64,000 bases of DNA, taken from NCBI RefSeq assembly GCF_042659465.1, contig NZ_JBHSSW010000066.1:434001-498000 (forward strand), written 5' to 3'. The notes beneath the pieces were generated by a model. It searched no databases. It was not told where the DNA came from and was given only the letters and a program-made list of their open reading frames with translations. This document shows, piece after piece, positions 44,386-52,947 of this stretch (within the stretch, counting starts at the first letter, position 1; each line of letters opens with the position of its first letter). The position numbers and the translations under genes are program-made. This DNA comes from Ponticaulis profundi. Its GTDB lineage: Bacteria > Pseudomonadota > Alphaproteobacteria > Caulobacterales > Hyphomonadaceae.

Positions 44386-45096
44386 ATGCTTCGTTTCGGG
44401 TTTCTGTCCCTTGTCAGTCTTTTCTCGCTGACCGCATTTGCTCAAGATGTTCTTGTCGCGGAACAGACACCGGACACACTGGCATGCCAGATCTTTCGCG
44501 ACCGAAGCGATTGGTATGAAGCCGCTAAGGAGACTGAAATCCGGTGGGGTCTGACGCCTGAACATCAATTAGCGCTGTTTGCCGAAGAATGGGCACTGGA
44601 CGGCGAAAGGCTTCCTCCAAAATGGCGCCCGACATTCACGCTTCCCGCGAAAGGAACGCCAGGTCTCCCGGCCGGATTCTTCGAAGCGACCTGGCAGAAC
44701 TACAAAGCCGAAACCGGCCAAGCGGGGGCTTCACCCAACGAATTCGCAGATTTGTCAGACTTTATGGGATGGTATTTCGCGCGAACATCGAACCGAACTC
44801 AGCTATCCCCGTTTGACTCGCTCGGTGTCTATTATGTCTGGAAACTGGGCCCGCGAGGCTACGCGACGGGTGCCTGGCAATCGAATATGTGGATCGCACA
44901 GCGCGCCAATCGGTATGCAGAACGCGTTCGTCTCTTTCGTCGCGATCTAGAAGACTGTGGCCCCAAAAAAACAGTAAGATGGTTTTCGATTCCGGACTTC
45001 AATAGTCCTTTCCCGCAAGTCTCATCAGACGGCGAACTTGAAAAGCTAAATAGCAAGCCAGGATTCTCGGGAACGATCGTCCGACCGAAAGGCTAA
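44386..45096 (+). CDS. secreted protein resembling SLT-type lytic transglycosylases, divergent
   Basis: 236 residues from the ATG at 44386 with AAGGAG 9 nt upstream. N-terminal signal peptide (residues 1-~20, LSLVSLFSLTAFAQ). The mature part has IRWGLTPEHQLALFAEEW and later ATWQNYKAETG, FADLSDFMGWYFARTS, DSLGVYYVWKLGPRGY and a helical end; this order recalls a transglycosylase SLT-like family with a W..rWG..., E..., DF.GWY and a repeated GY element. The usual ES around the catalytic Glu reads EEW, so activity is doubtful. Two conserved Cys (CQIF, DLEDC) may pair. Function not proven. Confidence 0.5.
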   Translation: MLRFGFLSLVSLFSLTAFAQDVLVAEQTPDTLACQIFRDRSDWYEAAKETEIRWGLTPEHQLALFAEEWALDGERLPPKWRPTFTLPAKGTPGLPAGFFEATWQNYKAETGQAGASPNEFADLSDFMGWYFARTSNRTQLSPFDSLGVYYVWKLGPRGYATGAWQSNMWIAQRANRYAERVRLFRRDLEDCGPKKTVRWFSIPDFNSPFPQVSSDGELEKLNSKPGFSGTIVRPKG

Positions 45097-45175
45097 GTCC
45101 GCTTCTATTAAACCCTGCTCTTTCCTGCGTTACTCCACAAAGAAATGTACAGGAAGAGGCAGCAGTCCGCATGAA

Positions 45176-45192
45176 GTCTGTTATTGACAGAC
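45176..45192 (+). other. inverted repeat upstream of parE
   Basis: GTCTGT (45176-45181) and ACAGAC (45187-45192) with a 5-bp spacer, 40 bp before the parE start. A longer imperfect hairpin (CTGCTCTTTCCTG with CAGGAAGAGGCAG, about 45114-45163) precedes it. They may be an operator or mRNA structure; no known factor recognised. Confidence 0.3.
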
Positions 45193-45232
45193 AGCTCATA
45201 GGTGATTGTGCCGACTCAGGTAAAATAAGCGC

Positions 45233-47206
45233 ATGTCAGATTTGTCTACCGCACGCAAAGAAGAACCAGAAAGCTACTCCGCCAAGGACATTGAAGTTCT
45301 CGAGGGGTTGGAACCTGTCCGTCGTCGTCCCGGCATGTATATTGGCGGAACGGATGAACGTGCACTCCATCACCTGTTCGCCGAAGTGCTCGACAACTCA
45401 ATGGACGAAGCCGTCGCAGGTCATGCGAACTGGATCGAAGTCTCGCTGTCGACTGACGGTTATCTCCGTGTGACGGACAATGGTCGCGGTATTCCAATCG
45501 ACCCACACCCAAAAATGCCGGACAAATCGGCTCTAGAAGTCATTATGACGACTTTGCATGCAGGCGGTAAGTTCTCATCGAAAGCTTATGAAACGGCAGG
45601 CGGCCTGCACGGCGTTGGCATTTCTGTTGTCAACGCATTGTCGGAGAGAGTTGAAGTCGAGGTCGCGCGTAACAAGAAACTGTATCGCCAATGCTTCGAA
45701 CGTGGGTTTTCCAAAGGCCCGCTCGAGGAAGTTGGTTCGGCCAGCAACCGCCGCGGCACGAGCGTTCGCTTCAAGCCCGATCCTTTGATCTTCGGCGAGA
45801 AAGCGACCTTCAAACCGAAGCGTCTTTTCCAGATGGCGAAATCGAAAGCCTATCTGCAAAGCGGCGTCGAAATTCGCTGGAAATGTGACCCTGCCCTACT
45901 TCCTCCTGATGACAGCGTCCCAGCCGAGATGGTGCTGCACTATCCAAACGGCCTTGCTGATCAACTCCAGGAATGGACATCAAGCAAATCACTGGTGACC
46001 GACAACCCGTTCACCGGAAAGGTCGACTCCGGAAAGTCAGGAAAGGTTGAATGGGCTATCTGCTGGACTGGTCAGGGTTTCGGTGAGTTCGATAGCCAGG
46101 TTCGCTCGTTCTGTAATACCATTCCGACACCGGAAGGTGGCACGCATGAAAGCGGACTGCGCTCTGCACTAACAAAAAGCCTTCGCGCGTATGGCGACCT
46201 GAAGGGCGTGAAGAAGATCGCTCAAATCACCGCTGAAGACGTGATGGGCACATCTGGCACGCTTCTCTCGGTTTTCATTCCCGACCCGGAATTTCAGGGA
46301 CAGACAAAGGACAAGCTCTCTACCGCGGCCGCTTTTCGACTTGTGGAAAATGCAGTTCGAGACCGTTTCGATCACTGGCTTGCCGCTTCTCCCAAGGAGG
46401 CCGACAAGCTGGTCGAGTGGGTCATCTCGCAATCTGATGACCGTTTGCGCCGACGCAAAGAACGCGAAGTCTCCCGACAATCAGCGACACGCAAGCTGCG
46501 TCTTCCCGGAAAACTTGCCGATTGCTCAAGCAATTCCCCCGAAGGAACAGAGATTTTTCTTGTCGAGGGCGATTCGGCCGGCGGTTCCGCCAAGCAGGCG
46601 CGCAACCGCGCGACGCAAGCCATATTGCCGCTCCGCGGTAAAATCCTGAACGTAGCAAATGCGAGCTCAGACAAGCTGGCGAAAAACCAGGAATTATCAG
46701 ACCTGTCACTGGCGCTCGGGTGCGGTCTCGGCAAGAAATTCGACCTGTCTCAACTTAGATATGGCCGCGTCATCATTATGACCGACGCTGATGTCGACGG
46801 AGCGCATATTGCATCGCTCCTCATCACCTTCTTTTTCCGGCAGATGCCGAAGCTGGTTGAGGCTGGCCGACTGTATCTCGCAATGCCACCGCTCTATCGT
46901 ATCAGCGCTGGCGGCAAGACAGTTTACGCAATGGATGACGCACACAAGGCGGAGATTCTTGAAACGGAATTCAAAAACCGGAAAATTGAACTCGGCCGTT
47001 TCAAAGGTCTTGGTGAGATGATGCCTGCACAGCTCAAAGAAACCACCATGAATCCAGATACGCGGACGCTAGCCCGGATTACCTTACCTGATGATCCGAA
47101 TGTTTCTCCGGCAGATCTGGTCGAGACATTGATGGGCCGGAAGGCTGAACTACGCTTCCGCTTCATTCAAGAAAACGCACAATTTGTAGAAGATCTGGAT
47201 ATCTGA
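45233..47206 (+). CDS. parE: DNA topoisomerase IV subunit B
   Basis: ATPase subunit of topoisomerase IV, which decatenates sister chromosomes. GHKL domain: VRRRPGMYIGGTDERALHHLFAEVLDN, VTDNGRGIPID, GKFSSKAYETAGGLHGVGISVVNALS; transducer; TOPRIM with IFLVEGDSAGGSAKQARNR, LPLRGKILNV, and MTDADVDGAHI. The 657 residues and lack of the GyrB insert fit ParE rather than GyrB. Functionally relevant in a terminus region because dif, FtsK-XerCD and TopoIV act together, although parE location is not necessarily meaningful. Confidence 0.95.
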   Translation: MSDLSTARKEEPESYSAKDIEVLEGLEPVRRRPGMYIGGTDERALHHLFAEVLDNSMDEAVAGHANWIEVSLSTDGYLRVTDNGRGIPIDPHPKMPDKSALEVIMTTLHAGGKFSSKAYETAGGLHGVGISVVNALSERVEVEVARNKKLYRQCFERGFSKGPLEEVGSASNRRGTSVRFKPDPLIFGEKATFKPKRLFQMAKSKAYLQSGVEIRWKCDPALLPPDDSVPAEMVLHYPNGLADQLQEWTSSKSLVTDNPFTGKVDSGKSGKVEWAICWTGQGFGEFDSQVRSFCNTIPTPEGGTHESGLRSALTKSLRAYGDLKGVKKIAQITAEDVMGTSGTLLSVFIPDPEFQGQTKDKLSTAAAFRLVENAVRDRFDHWLAASPKEADKLVEWVISQSDDRLRRRKEREVSRQSATRKLRLPGKLADCSSNSPEGTEIFLVEGDSAGGSAKQARNRATQAILPLRGKILNVANASSDKLAKNQELSDLSLALGCGLGKKFDLSQLRYGRVIIMTDADVDGAHIASLLITFFFRQMPKLVEAGRLYLAMPPLYRISAGGKTVYAMDDAHKAEILETEFKNRKIELGRFKGLGEMMPAQLKETTMNPDTRTLARITLPDDPNVSPADLVETLMGRKAELRFRFIQENAQFVEDLDI

Positions 47207-47356
47207 TAAAGAGTATCATCGGGACGGGATACTTTCACGAAGTTTCGCGTTTCATTTGACTCATATCAACTCTTCAGTATTTTCGCGGCGCATAGTATAT
47301 GCGGCGCAGCATTTCATTTGCGCACCATCAATCATCGAACGGAATAAAGAGACTGC

Positions 47357-48727
47357 ATGACCTTTGACGAGCTAGGACTGAGCGACGAGTTACTCGCTGC
47401 GGTAAAATCAGCCGGATACAGTGAACCGACGCCCATTCAGGCTCAGGCCATTCCGGCCATCCTGTCCATGCGAGACATAACTGGGATCGCACAAACAGGT
47501 ACGGGCAAAACAGCGGCCTTCGTTCTTCCAATGATTGATCGTCTTGCGCAAGGGCGCTCGCGCGCCCGTATGCCGCGTACACTGATCCTCGAACCAACAC
47601 GCGAGCTAGCTGCTCAGGTCGCTGAGAACTTCGAAAAATACGGCGTCAATCACAAGCTTTCCATGGCTCTTCTGATTGGTGGCGTGGCGTTTGGTGATCA
47701 GGATAAGGCTCTGATGCAGGGCGTCGACGTTCTGATCGCAACTCCAGGCCGACTCATCGACCAGTTTGAGCGCGGCAAACTTCTTCTGACTGGCGTGGAG
47801 ATGCTCGTCATCGACGAAGCCGACCGCATGCTCGACATGGGCTTCATTCCGGACTTGGAAAAAATCTGCAAACTGCTTCCACCACGTCGCCAGACCTTGC
47901 TGTTTTCAGCAACGATGCCGCCAGAAATCACTCGGCTGGCCACGCAGTTTCAGACCGACTCCAAGCGTATTGAAGCGTCCCGTCCCGCTCAGACCGCAGA
48001 CACAATTACGCAACATGTGGTCAAACTCGATCGTGGCGACGACAAAGCGAAGCGAACGGCGCTGCGTCGCGTCATAGAGAGCCGTGACATCAAGAACGGT
48101 ATTATCTTCTGCAACCGTAAAGTCGAAGTCGATATTGTCGCGAAGTCTCTTTGCAAACATGGCCATGACGCGGCACCTATCCACGGTGATCTCTCGCAGG
48201 CGCACAGAACGGAAACACTCGAGAAATACCGCGCAGGCGACCTGAAGCTGCTGGTTGCGAGTGATGTCGCCGCGCGTGGCCTGGACGTTCCGGACGTCAG
48301 TCATGTTTTCAACTACGCGCCACCACCAAACTCCGATGACTATGTCCACCGGATTGGTCGAACAGGACGAGCAGGCCGAAAAGGTGAAGCCTTTACGATC
48401 GTTGGACCAAACGACGAAAAGCTGTGGGATGCCGTTCTGAAGCAGATCCAAAGCGACGTTCAGGAATATATGCCTGACGGACTCGAGGAAGAGCTTTCCG
48501 AATTGGAAGCCCCATCCTCTCGACGCGGCGGAAAACGCTCCGACAGCTCAAAAGGCTCTAAGTCCAGCCGTGAACCCAAGAACAAGCAACATGCAAGCGA
48601 TGACAACTCATCATCGCGCGGCAGGGGCAAAAAAGGCAATCAGAACGAGTTACTTCCCCCTGCCCCAGCCGGCCCCGTTGTTGGCCTCGGAGATCACGTT
48701 CCAGCTTTTCTCCAGAGACCAATCTGA
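47357..48727 (+). CDS. rhlE: DEAD-box RNA helicase, RhlE type
   Basis: ATP-dependent RNA helicase: Q motif FDELGLSDELLAAVKSAGYSEPTPIQAQ, motif I AQTGTGKTAAF, Ia PTRELAAQ, II VIDEADRMLDMGF, III SATMP, V ASDVAARGLDVPDV, VI HRIGRTGRAGRKG. After residue ~375 there is a long Ser/Lys/Arg/Gly-rich low-complexity tail, usual for RhlE and thought to bind RNA. 456 residues. Followed 8 bp later by a convergent aldehyde dehydrogenase. Confidence 0.93.
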   Translation: MTFDELGLSDELLAAVKSAGYSEPTPIQAQAIPAILSMRDITGIAQTGTGKTAAFVLPMIDRLAQGRSRARMPRTLILEPTRELAAQVAENFEKYGVNHKLSMALLIGGVAFGDQDKALMQGVDVLIATPGRLIDQFERGKLLLTGVEMLVIDEADRMLDMGFIPDLEKICKLLPPRRQTLLFSATMPPEITRLATQFQTDSKRIEASRPAQTADTITQHVVKLDRGDDKAKRTALRRVIESRDIKNGIIFCNRKVEVDIVAKSLCKHGHDAAPIHGDLSQAHRTETLEKYRAGDLKLLVASDVAARGLDVPDVSHVFNYAPPPNSDDYVHRIGRTGRAGRKGEAFTIVGPNDEKLWDAVLKQIQSDVQEYMPDGLEEELSELEAPSSRRGGKRSDSSKGSKSSREPKNKQHASDDNSSSRGRGKKGNQNELLPPAPAGPVVGLGDHVPAFLQRPI

Positions 48728-48735
48728 TCGGCTTC

Positions 48736-50169
48736 TTACGGCTTTAGACGACCCGCAATCTGTTTACGAAGCGCTTCACCATATGGTGGGCGCATCATTG
48801 CCAGTATTTCCGATTTCGTCTGTGTATAAACGGCTTTCTTGTGCGAGAACTCAAGGAACCCGTCATGACCGTGATACGCCCCCATTCCTGACGGACCAAT
48901 GCCGCCAAAAGGCAGATCCTCGGCCGCGTTGTGGAAAAGCACGTCATTGACAGTGACGCCTCCTGAGGTTGTTCCGTTCACAACGAAATCCCGTTCCGAC
49001 GAATCTTCACCGAAATAATACACAGCCAATGGGCGATCGTGTCCGTTGACGTAATCAACGGCCTCGCTGGTGGACTTATAGGTTTTAACCGGCAGAAGCG
49101 GACCGAAAATTTCGTCCTGCATCACCGTCATATCGTCGGTCGGATTGAGGATCAGAGTGGGTGGAATTTTATGGTGTGGTTGCTGACTGAAATGTTCATC
49201 TGCCGGGTTGATCTCAACGATCTGTGCGCCCTTCGATTTCGCATCTTCCAGATATCCCTGAAGTCGATCAAAGTGACGCTGATTTACGACAGACGTGTAG
49301 TCGTCATTTTCCTTCAAAGTCGGATACATTTTCGCAACAGCGTTCTTGGCCTCACCGACAAACTCTTCGAGCCGATCTTCCGGCGCAAACACATAGTCGG
49401 GTGCCAGACAGATCTGCCCTGCATTCAGTGTTTTTCCCGCCATTACGCGTGCGGCTGTCTTCTTCATGTCGGCACTCTGTCCAATCACCACCGGTGACTT
49501 GCCCCCGAGCTCAAGCGTAAGCGGCACCAGGTTCTCAGCAGCGGATCGCATCACATGGTATGCAATCGATGTTGCGCCCGTGAACAACAAATGATCGAAA
49601 GCAAGCTTCGTGAAGGCTGCGCCTTCTTCAGGGCCGCCGGTTACAACAGCAACTTCTGTAGGATCGAATGTTTTCGACAGAATCTCTTTCATCACCTCCG
49701 AAGTCACCGGCGTATACTCTGAAGGCTTGATCATACACCGATTGCCGGCGGCAAAGATGTTGGCAAGCGGAACGAAGGTCAGATTCACCGGAAAATTCCA
49801 AGGAGAAACAACGCCTACGACGCCTTTCGGTTGATACTCAACACGCGCTTTTGCGCCAAACCAGCCGAGCGGTGAAATAGGTTTCCGCTTGTCTGCTTTC
49901 ATCCATTTCCGGACGTGCTTTTTGGAATGTTTCAACGACTCGATCGACGCAGAAATATCCGTGACCATCGACTGATCCCTTGACCGGTGTCCGAAATCCT
50001 CGCTCATGGCATCGGCGAGCCGATCTTTGTTCGTGATGAGCGCTGAGATCGTTCGATCAATCCAGTCTATTCGTCGCTCTGCTGTCGGAATACCGTCCTT
50101 CAAATGCGCAGCTTTTTGGGCGGCCAACAAGTTATTCATCTCTGTGACGGCGTTTGTTTCTTCAACCAT
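48736..50169 (-). CDS. aldehyde dehydrogenase, coniferyl-aldehyde type
   Basis: NAD(P)-dependent aldehyde oxidation. Motifs VVGVVSPWNFPVNLTFVPLA, FTGATSIAYHVM, catalytic Glu in LELGGKSPVVIG and Cys in NAGQICLAPDYVF, and C-terminal YYFGEDSSERDFVVNG...PFGGIGPSGMGAYHG. Closest remembered family is coniferyl aldehyde dehydrogenase (CalB-like), which also acts on fatty aldehydes. I take the ATG at 50169 (477 residues); a TTG two codons upstream at 50175 has the GGAGG at closer spacing. Monocistronic; physiological aldehyde unknown. Confidence 0.88.
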   Translation of the reverse strand: MVEETNAVTEMNNLLAAQKAAHLKDGIPTAERRIDWIDRTISALITNKDRLADAMSEDFGHRSRDQSMVTDISASIESLKHSKKHVRKWMKADKRKPISPLGWFGAKARVEYQPKGVVGVVSPWNFPVNLTFVPLANIFAAGNRCMIKPSEYTPVTSEVMKEILSKTFDPTEVAVVTGGPEEGAAFTKLAFDHLLFTGATSIAYHVMRSAAENLVPLTLELGGKSPVVIGQSADMKKTAARVMAGKTLNAGQICLAPDYVFAPEDRLEEFVGEAKNAVAKMYPTLKENDDYTSVVNQRHFDRLQGYLEDAKSKGAQIVEINPADEHFSQQPHHKIPPTLILNPTDDMTVMQDEIFGPLLPVKTYKSTSEAVDYVNGHDRPLAVYYFGEDSSERDFVVNGTTSGGVTVNDVLFHNAAEDLPFGGIGPSGMGAYHGHDGFLEFSHKKAVYTQTKSEILAMMRPPYGEALRKQIAGRLKP

Positions 50170-50302
50170 GGTCAATTTTTCCTCCCCGATTATTAATCAT
50201 TTTCTTCAGGCAATTCGAATATGCAATCCGGATTTACGAATACCTTTACTTTTTTAGTCCCTTATAAGCCGAACCAAAACTATAAGAATTGCGAGTTCGG
50301 GT

Positions 50303-51355
50303 ATGAATGTCGGGGATCTGAGCGGTGAGAAAGGTCGAAATAACGGCATTTTGGCCGTAAGTGATGTAATCGATCACAAGCTTCCGATCACACCACAGAA
50401 CTACGAAATCTGGCTACATTACCAGCACAACTGGACACCAGGACTGCGAGAAGATCTCGACCAGGAACTTCAGGCACATGGCAGCATCGACGAACGCGCC
50501 ACTGAGTCCCTCTACGAAAAATACTTCAGCCATTCACGCCTGAATAACGAGGTCGTGGAAACCGGCGCCCGACTGGCCGAAGAATTGGCAGGAGCGCTAG
50601 CCACCCTTCGGGCCGCTGGACAAAAGACGGAACTTTTCTCCGAAAATCTCGACGACGCCGCAAAAGCACTCGATACAGGACGGCTGGACAGCGGCCAGCT
50701 CATGTCTTTGATCACATCCCTATCGTCGGCTACAAAAGCAATGGCGCAGGAGAACGAAGAGCTGTCGAAGCGGCTCGAAACATCCTCAAGCGAAGTCGAA
50801 GAACTTCGCTTCCATTTGCAGAAAGTCCGCACTGAATCCCTGACAGACAGTCTGACGAATGTCGCCAATCGCAAGCATTTCGACGACACTCTTCGGTTCC
50901 GCGTAAATGAGGCTGAAAAGCTTGAGTATCCACTTGCACTTGCCATGTGCGATATCGACTTCTTCAAGCAATTCAATGACACTTGGGGACACCAGACGGG
51001 CGACCAGGTCATTCGTTTCGTCGCTGGCACGCTTCAAAAGATGTGTCTCAAAGACCATCTTGTTGCGAGATATGGCGGCGAAGAATTTGCGATCATAATG
51101 CCGCGCGTGACCGCTCACCAGGCCGTCGCAATGCTCGAGCGTATGCGCCGCGCGATTGAAGCAAAACAGCTGAAACGCAAGTCTACAGATGAGAATTTGG
51201 GCAGTGTAACAGTCTCTTTCGGCGTCGCCGACCTACAGCCAGGAAACTCTGTTTCAGAATTCCTGCGTCGAGCCGACATGATGCTTTACGAATCGAAGCG
51301 TGCAGGCCGCAACTGTGTAACAGCTGCTCAGGCGAAAACTCATATCGCGGCTTGA
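50303..51355 (+). CDS. GGDEF diguanylate cyclase, DgcB-like
   Basis: Makes cyclic di-GMP. 350 residues without membrane helices: an N-terminal helical domain (~15-90, ITPQNYEIWLHYQHNW), a coiled coil (~110-180, EENEELSKRLETSSSEVEEL region), and a C-terminal GGDEF domain (from DSLTNVANRKHFDD to GRNCV) with active site RYGGEEF. The RxxD inhibitory site upstream of GGEEF reads LKDH, so product inhibition at that site is not expected. Domain layout resembles Caulobacter DgcB. Monocistronic, starts at ATG 50303. Confidence 0.9.
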   Translation: MNVGDLSGEKGRNNGILAVSDVIDHKLPITPQNYEIWLHYQHNWTPGLREDLDQELQAHGSIDERATESLYEKYFSHSRLNNEVVETGARLAEELAGALATLRAAGQKTELFSENLDDAAKALDTGRLDSGQLMSLITSLSSATKAMAQENEELSKRLETSSSEVEELRFHLQKVRTESLTDSLTNVANRKHFDDTLRFRVNEAEKLEYPLALAMCDIDFFKQFNDTWGHQTGDQVIRFVAGTLQKMCLKDHLVARYGGEEFAIIMPRVTAHQAVAMLERMRRAIEAKQLKRKSTDENLGSVTVSFGVADLQPGNSVSEFLRRADMMLYESKRAGRNCVTAAQAKTHIAA

Positions 51356-51418
51356 CGCGAGGTCAGGACTTCCGGTTCCCCGAACATGCTCTAAAACAGT
51401 GTGTCAGGAGGAACGCTC

Positions 51419-52213
51419 ATGTCTTTTACAAAAATCACTTATGAAGTTAAGGGGCCGGTTGCCGTCATAACATTGAATGACCCGGCAACCATGAACGCCG
51501 CAGGTCTCGACACAGCAAACGATCTGCTGCTTGCGTTCGAGAAGGCTTCGGATGATGCTCGCGCAACCATTTTGACCGGCAATGGCCGCGGCTTTTGCTC
51601 CGGCGCGAACCTGACATCTGCTGGTCCGGGCGGTGCGCCGAAATCAGAACGTAAATTCGATGCCGGAAGCGCGCTGGATTCGCACTACAACCCCCTGATC
51701 ATGGCGATGAAGGAGCATCCGCATCCCATCATCACCGCCGTCAACGGCGCAGCTGCTGGCGTAGGCTGCTCAATTGCTCTGATGGGTGACCTCATCGTCG
51801 CCGCTGACAGTGCTTACTTCATGCAGGCCTTCCGACGCATTGGCCTGGTACCCGACGGTGGCTCAACATGGCTCCTGCCCCGTTTGATTGGCCGCGCACG
51901 CGCAATGGAAATGATGCTGCTTGGCGACAAGATACCCGCATCGAAAGCCCTTGATTGGGGCCTGATCAATCAGGTTGTGTCATCGGATGCACTGATGGAC
52001 ACGGCAATGACCATGGCAACAGAAATGGCCAATGGCCCTACTGTATCGCTCGCCATGATTCGTGAACTTGTCTGGGATAGCTCCGAACGAGATCTGGCTG
52101 AGCAAATGCACTTTGAGCGCGTAGCTCAACGAACGGCCGGCAGAACAGCTGACTTCGGCGAAGGCGTGAAAGCGTTCCTGGAGAAACGTCCAGCAGAGTT
52201 CAAAGGCGAATAG
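51419..52213 (+). CDS. enoyl-CoA hydratase/isomerase family protein
   Basis: Crotonase-fold enzyme, 264 residues from the ATG at 51419 with GGAGGA 7 nt upstream. Oxyanion-hole segments GRGFCSGANL and NGAAAGVGCSIALMGDL; later RRIGLVPDGGSTWLLPRLIG and PASKALDWGLINQVV, which in paralogs such as PaaG carry the catalytic residue. PaaG/EchA-like, so beta-oxidation or aromatic-acid breakdown is possible, but no pathway neighbours support a specific substrate. Closed by a strong hairpin. Confidence 0.88.
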   Translation: MSFTKITYEVKGPVAVITLNDPATMNAAGLDTANDLLLAFEKASDDARATILTGNGRGFCSGANLTSAGPGGAPKSERKFDAGSALDSHYNPLIMAMKEHPHPIITAVNGAAAGVGCSIALMGDLIVAADSAYFMQAFRRIGLVPDGGSTWLLPRLIGRARAMEMMLLGDKIPASKALDWGLINQVVSSDALMDTAMTMATEMANGPTVSLAMIRELVWDSSERDLAEQMHFERVAQRTAGRTADFGEGVKAFLEKRPAEFKGE

Positions 52214-52226
52214 TTTCATCTTTGTT

Positions 52227-52259
52227 ACCCCTCTGGCTATTTCGAATAGCCAGAGGGGT
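52227..52259 (+). terminator. long hairpin terminator after the enoyl-CoA hydratase gene
   Basis: CCCCTCTGGCTATT (52228-52241) pairs perfectly with AATAGCCAGAGGGG (52245-52258) around TCG; A52227/T52259 extend it to 15 bp. The following bases TTATTG give only a weak T-run, and a TTTGTT flank on the other side could serve the opposite strand. Confidence 0.75.
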
Positions 52260-52288
52260 TATTGCATCTCATGTATAAGCCTGAATAT

Positions 52289-52310
52289 TGCGAGTGATCG
52301 CTCACTTGCG
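52289..52310 (+). promoter_or_regulatory. candidate TetR operator upstream of the tetR-acyltransferase pair
   Basis: Inverted repeat TGCGAGTGA (52289-52297) and TCACTTGCG (52302-52310) with spacer TCGC; 7 of 9 arm positions are symmetric and AGTGA/TCACT is perfect. It lies 44 bp before the regulator ATG, the usual place for autoregulation. Confidence 0.5.
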
Positions 52311-52353
52311 TTCTTCTTGTTTGTGTGTTAGCTAATACTCAAGGAGAACAAAC

Positions 52354-52947
52354 ATGCAGCCTCAAGTCAGAACGAGAAACGCCAAACCGAAAATTGAACA
52401 GGCAGCCGTCGCTCTGTTTATCTCAGAAGGCATTGACGCTGCAACAACCCGGCAGATTGCCGAGAAAGCCGGTGTCTCTGAAGGTGCGCTCTACAGGCAC
52501 TATAAAGGCAAGGATGAACTGGCCGAATCCCTTTTCATGTCCTTCCATCATCGCATGTCCACGCTTCTCATCGAAGCAGCATTGGCAGGCAATGACCTGA
52601 AAAGCAGAGTGCTGTCGATCGTTGATGCGTATTGCTCACTCGCTGATGAAGAATGGGACCTATGCTGCTACCACCTTCTCAATCTCAATCGCTTTCTGAA
52701 GCATGACGTCAAGCGCGAGGATGATCCTGTTTCTTTGACCGAGGCTCTTATCGCCGACCTCATCGATAACGGTCATATCCCGCAGGGCGATCCAGCTGTT
52801 CTGGCCGCCATGTGTCTGGGCGTCGTGTCCCAGGCCGGACAAAACAAGGCCTATAAGAGACTTACAGGGAAGCTGGGTGACCATCGAAACGCATTAGCTG
52901 CGGGTATTATTGCCATTCTGAAAACGCGCCCTGAGGATGTTCTTTGA
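52354..52947 (+). CDS. TetR/AcrR-family transcriptional regulator
   Basis: 197 residues: N-terminal TetR helix-turn-helix (~12-58, AAVALFISEGIDAATTRQIAEKAGVSEGALYRHYKGKDELAESLF) split here as GIDAATTRQIAEKAGVS, and a ligand-binding helical domain. AAGGAG lies 8 nt before the ATG. Its stop overlaps the acyltransferase start by 4 bp, so the target is likely that gene and itself; a palindrome lies just upstream. Effector unknown; an acyl-CoA or lipid signal would fit the neighbour. Confidence 0.92.
   Translation: MQPQVRTRNAKPKIEQAAVALFISEGIDAATTRQIAEKAGVSEGALYRHYKGKDELAESLFMSFHHRMSTLLIEAALAGNDLKSRVLSIVDAYCSLADEEWDLCCYHLLNLNRFLKHDVKREDDPVSLTEALIADLIDNGHIPQGDPAVLAAMCLGVVSQAGQNKAYKRLTGKLGDHRNALAAGIIAILKTRPEDVL

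Noticed and set aside
47212..47233. AGTATC/GATACT hairpin after parE as terminator
   Set aside because: Only six pairs with a 10-nt loop and no T-run; too weak to call.
52306..52338. promoter TTGCGT / TAATAC before tetR
   Set aside because: Spacer of 21 bp is too long for a sigma-70 promoter.
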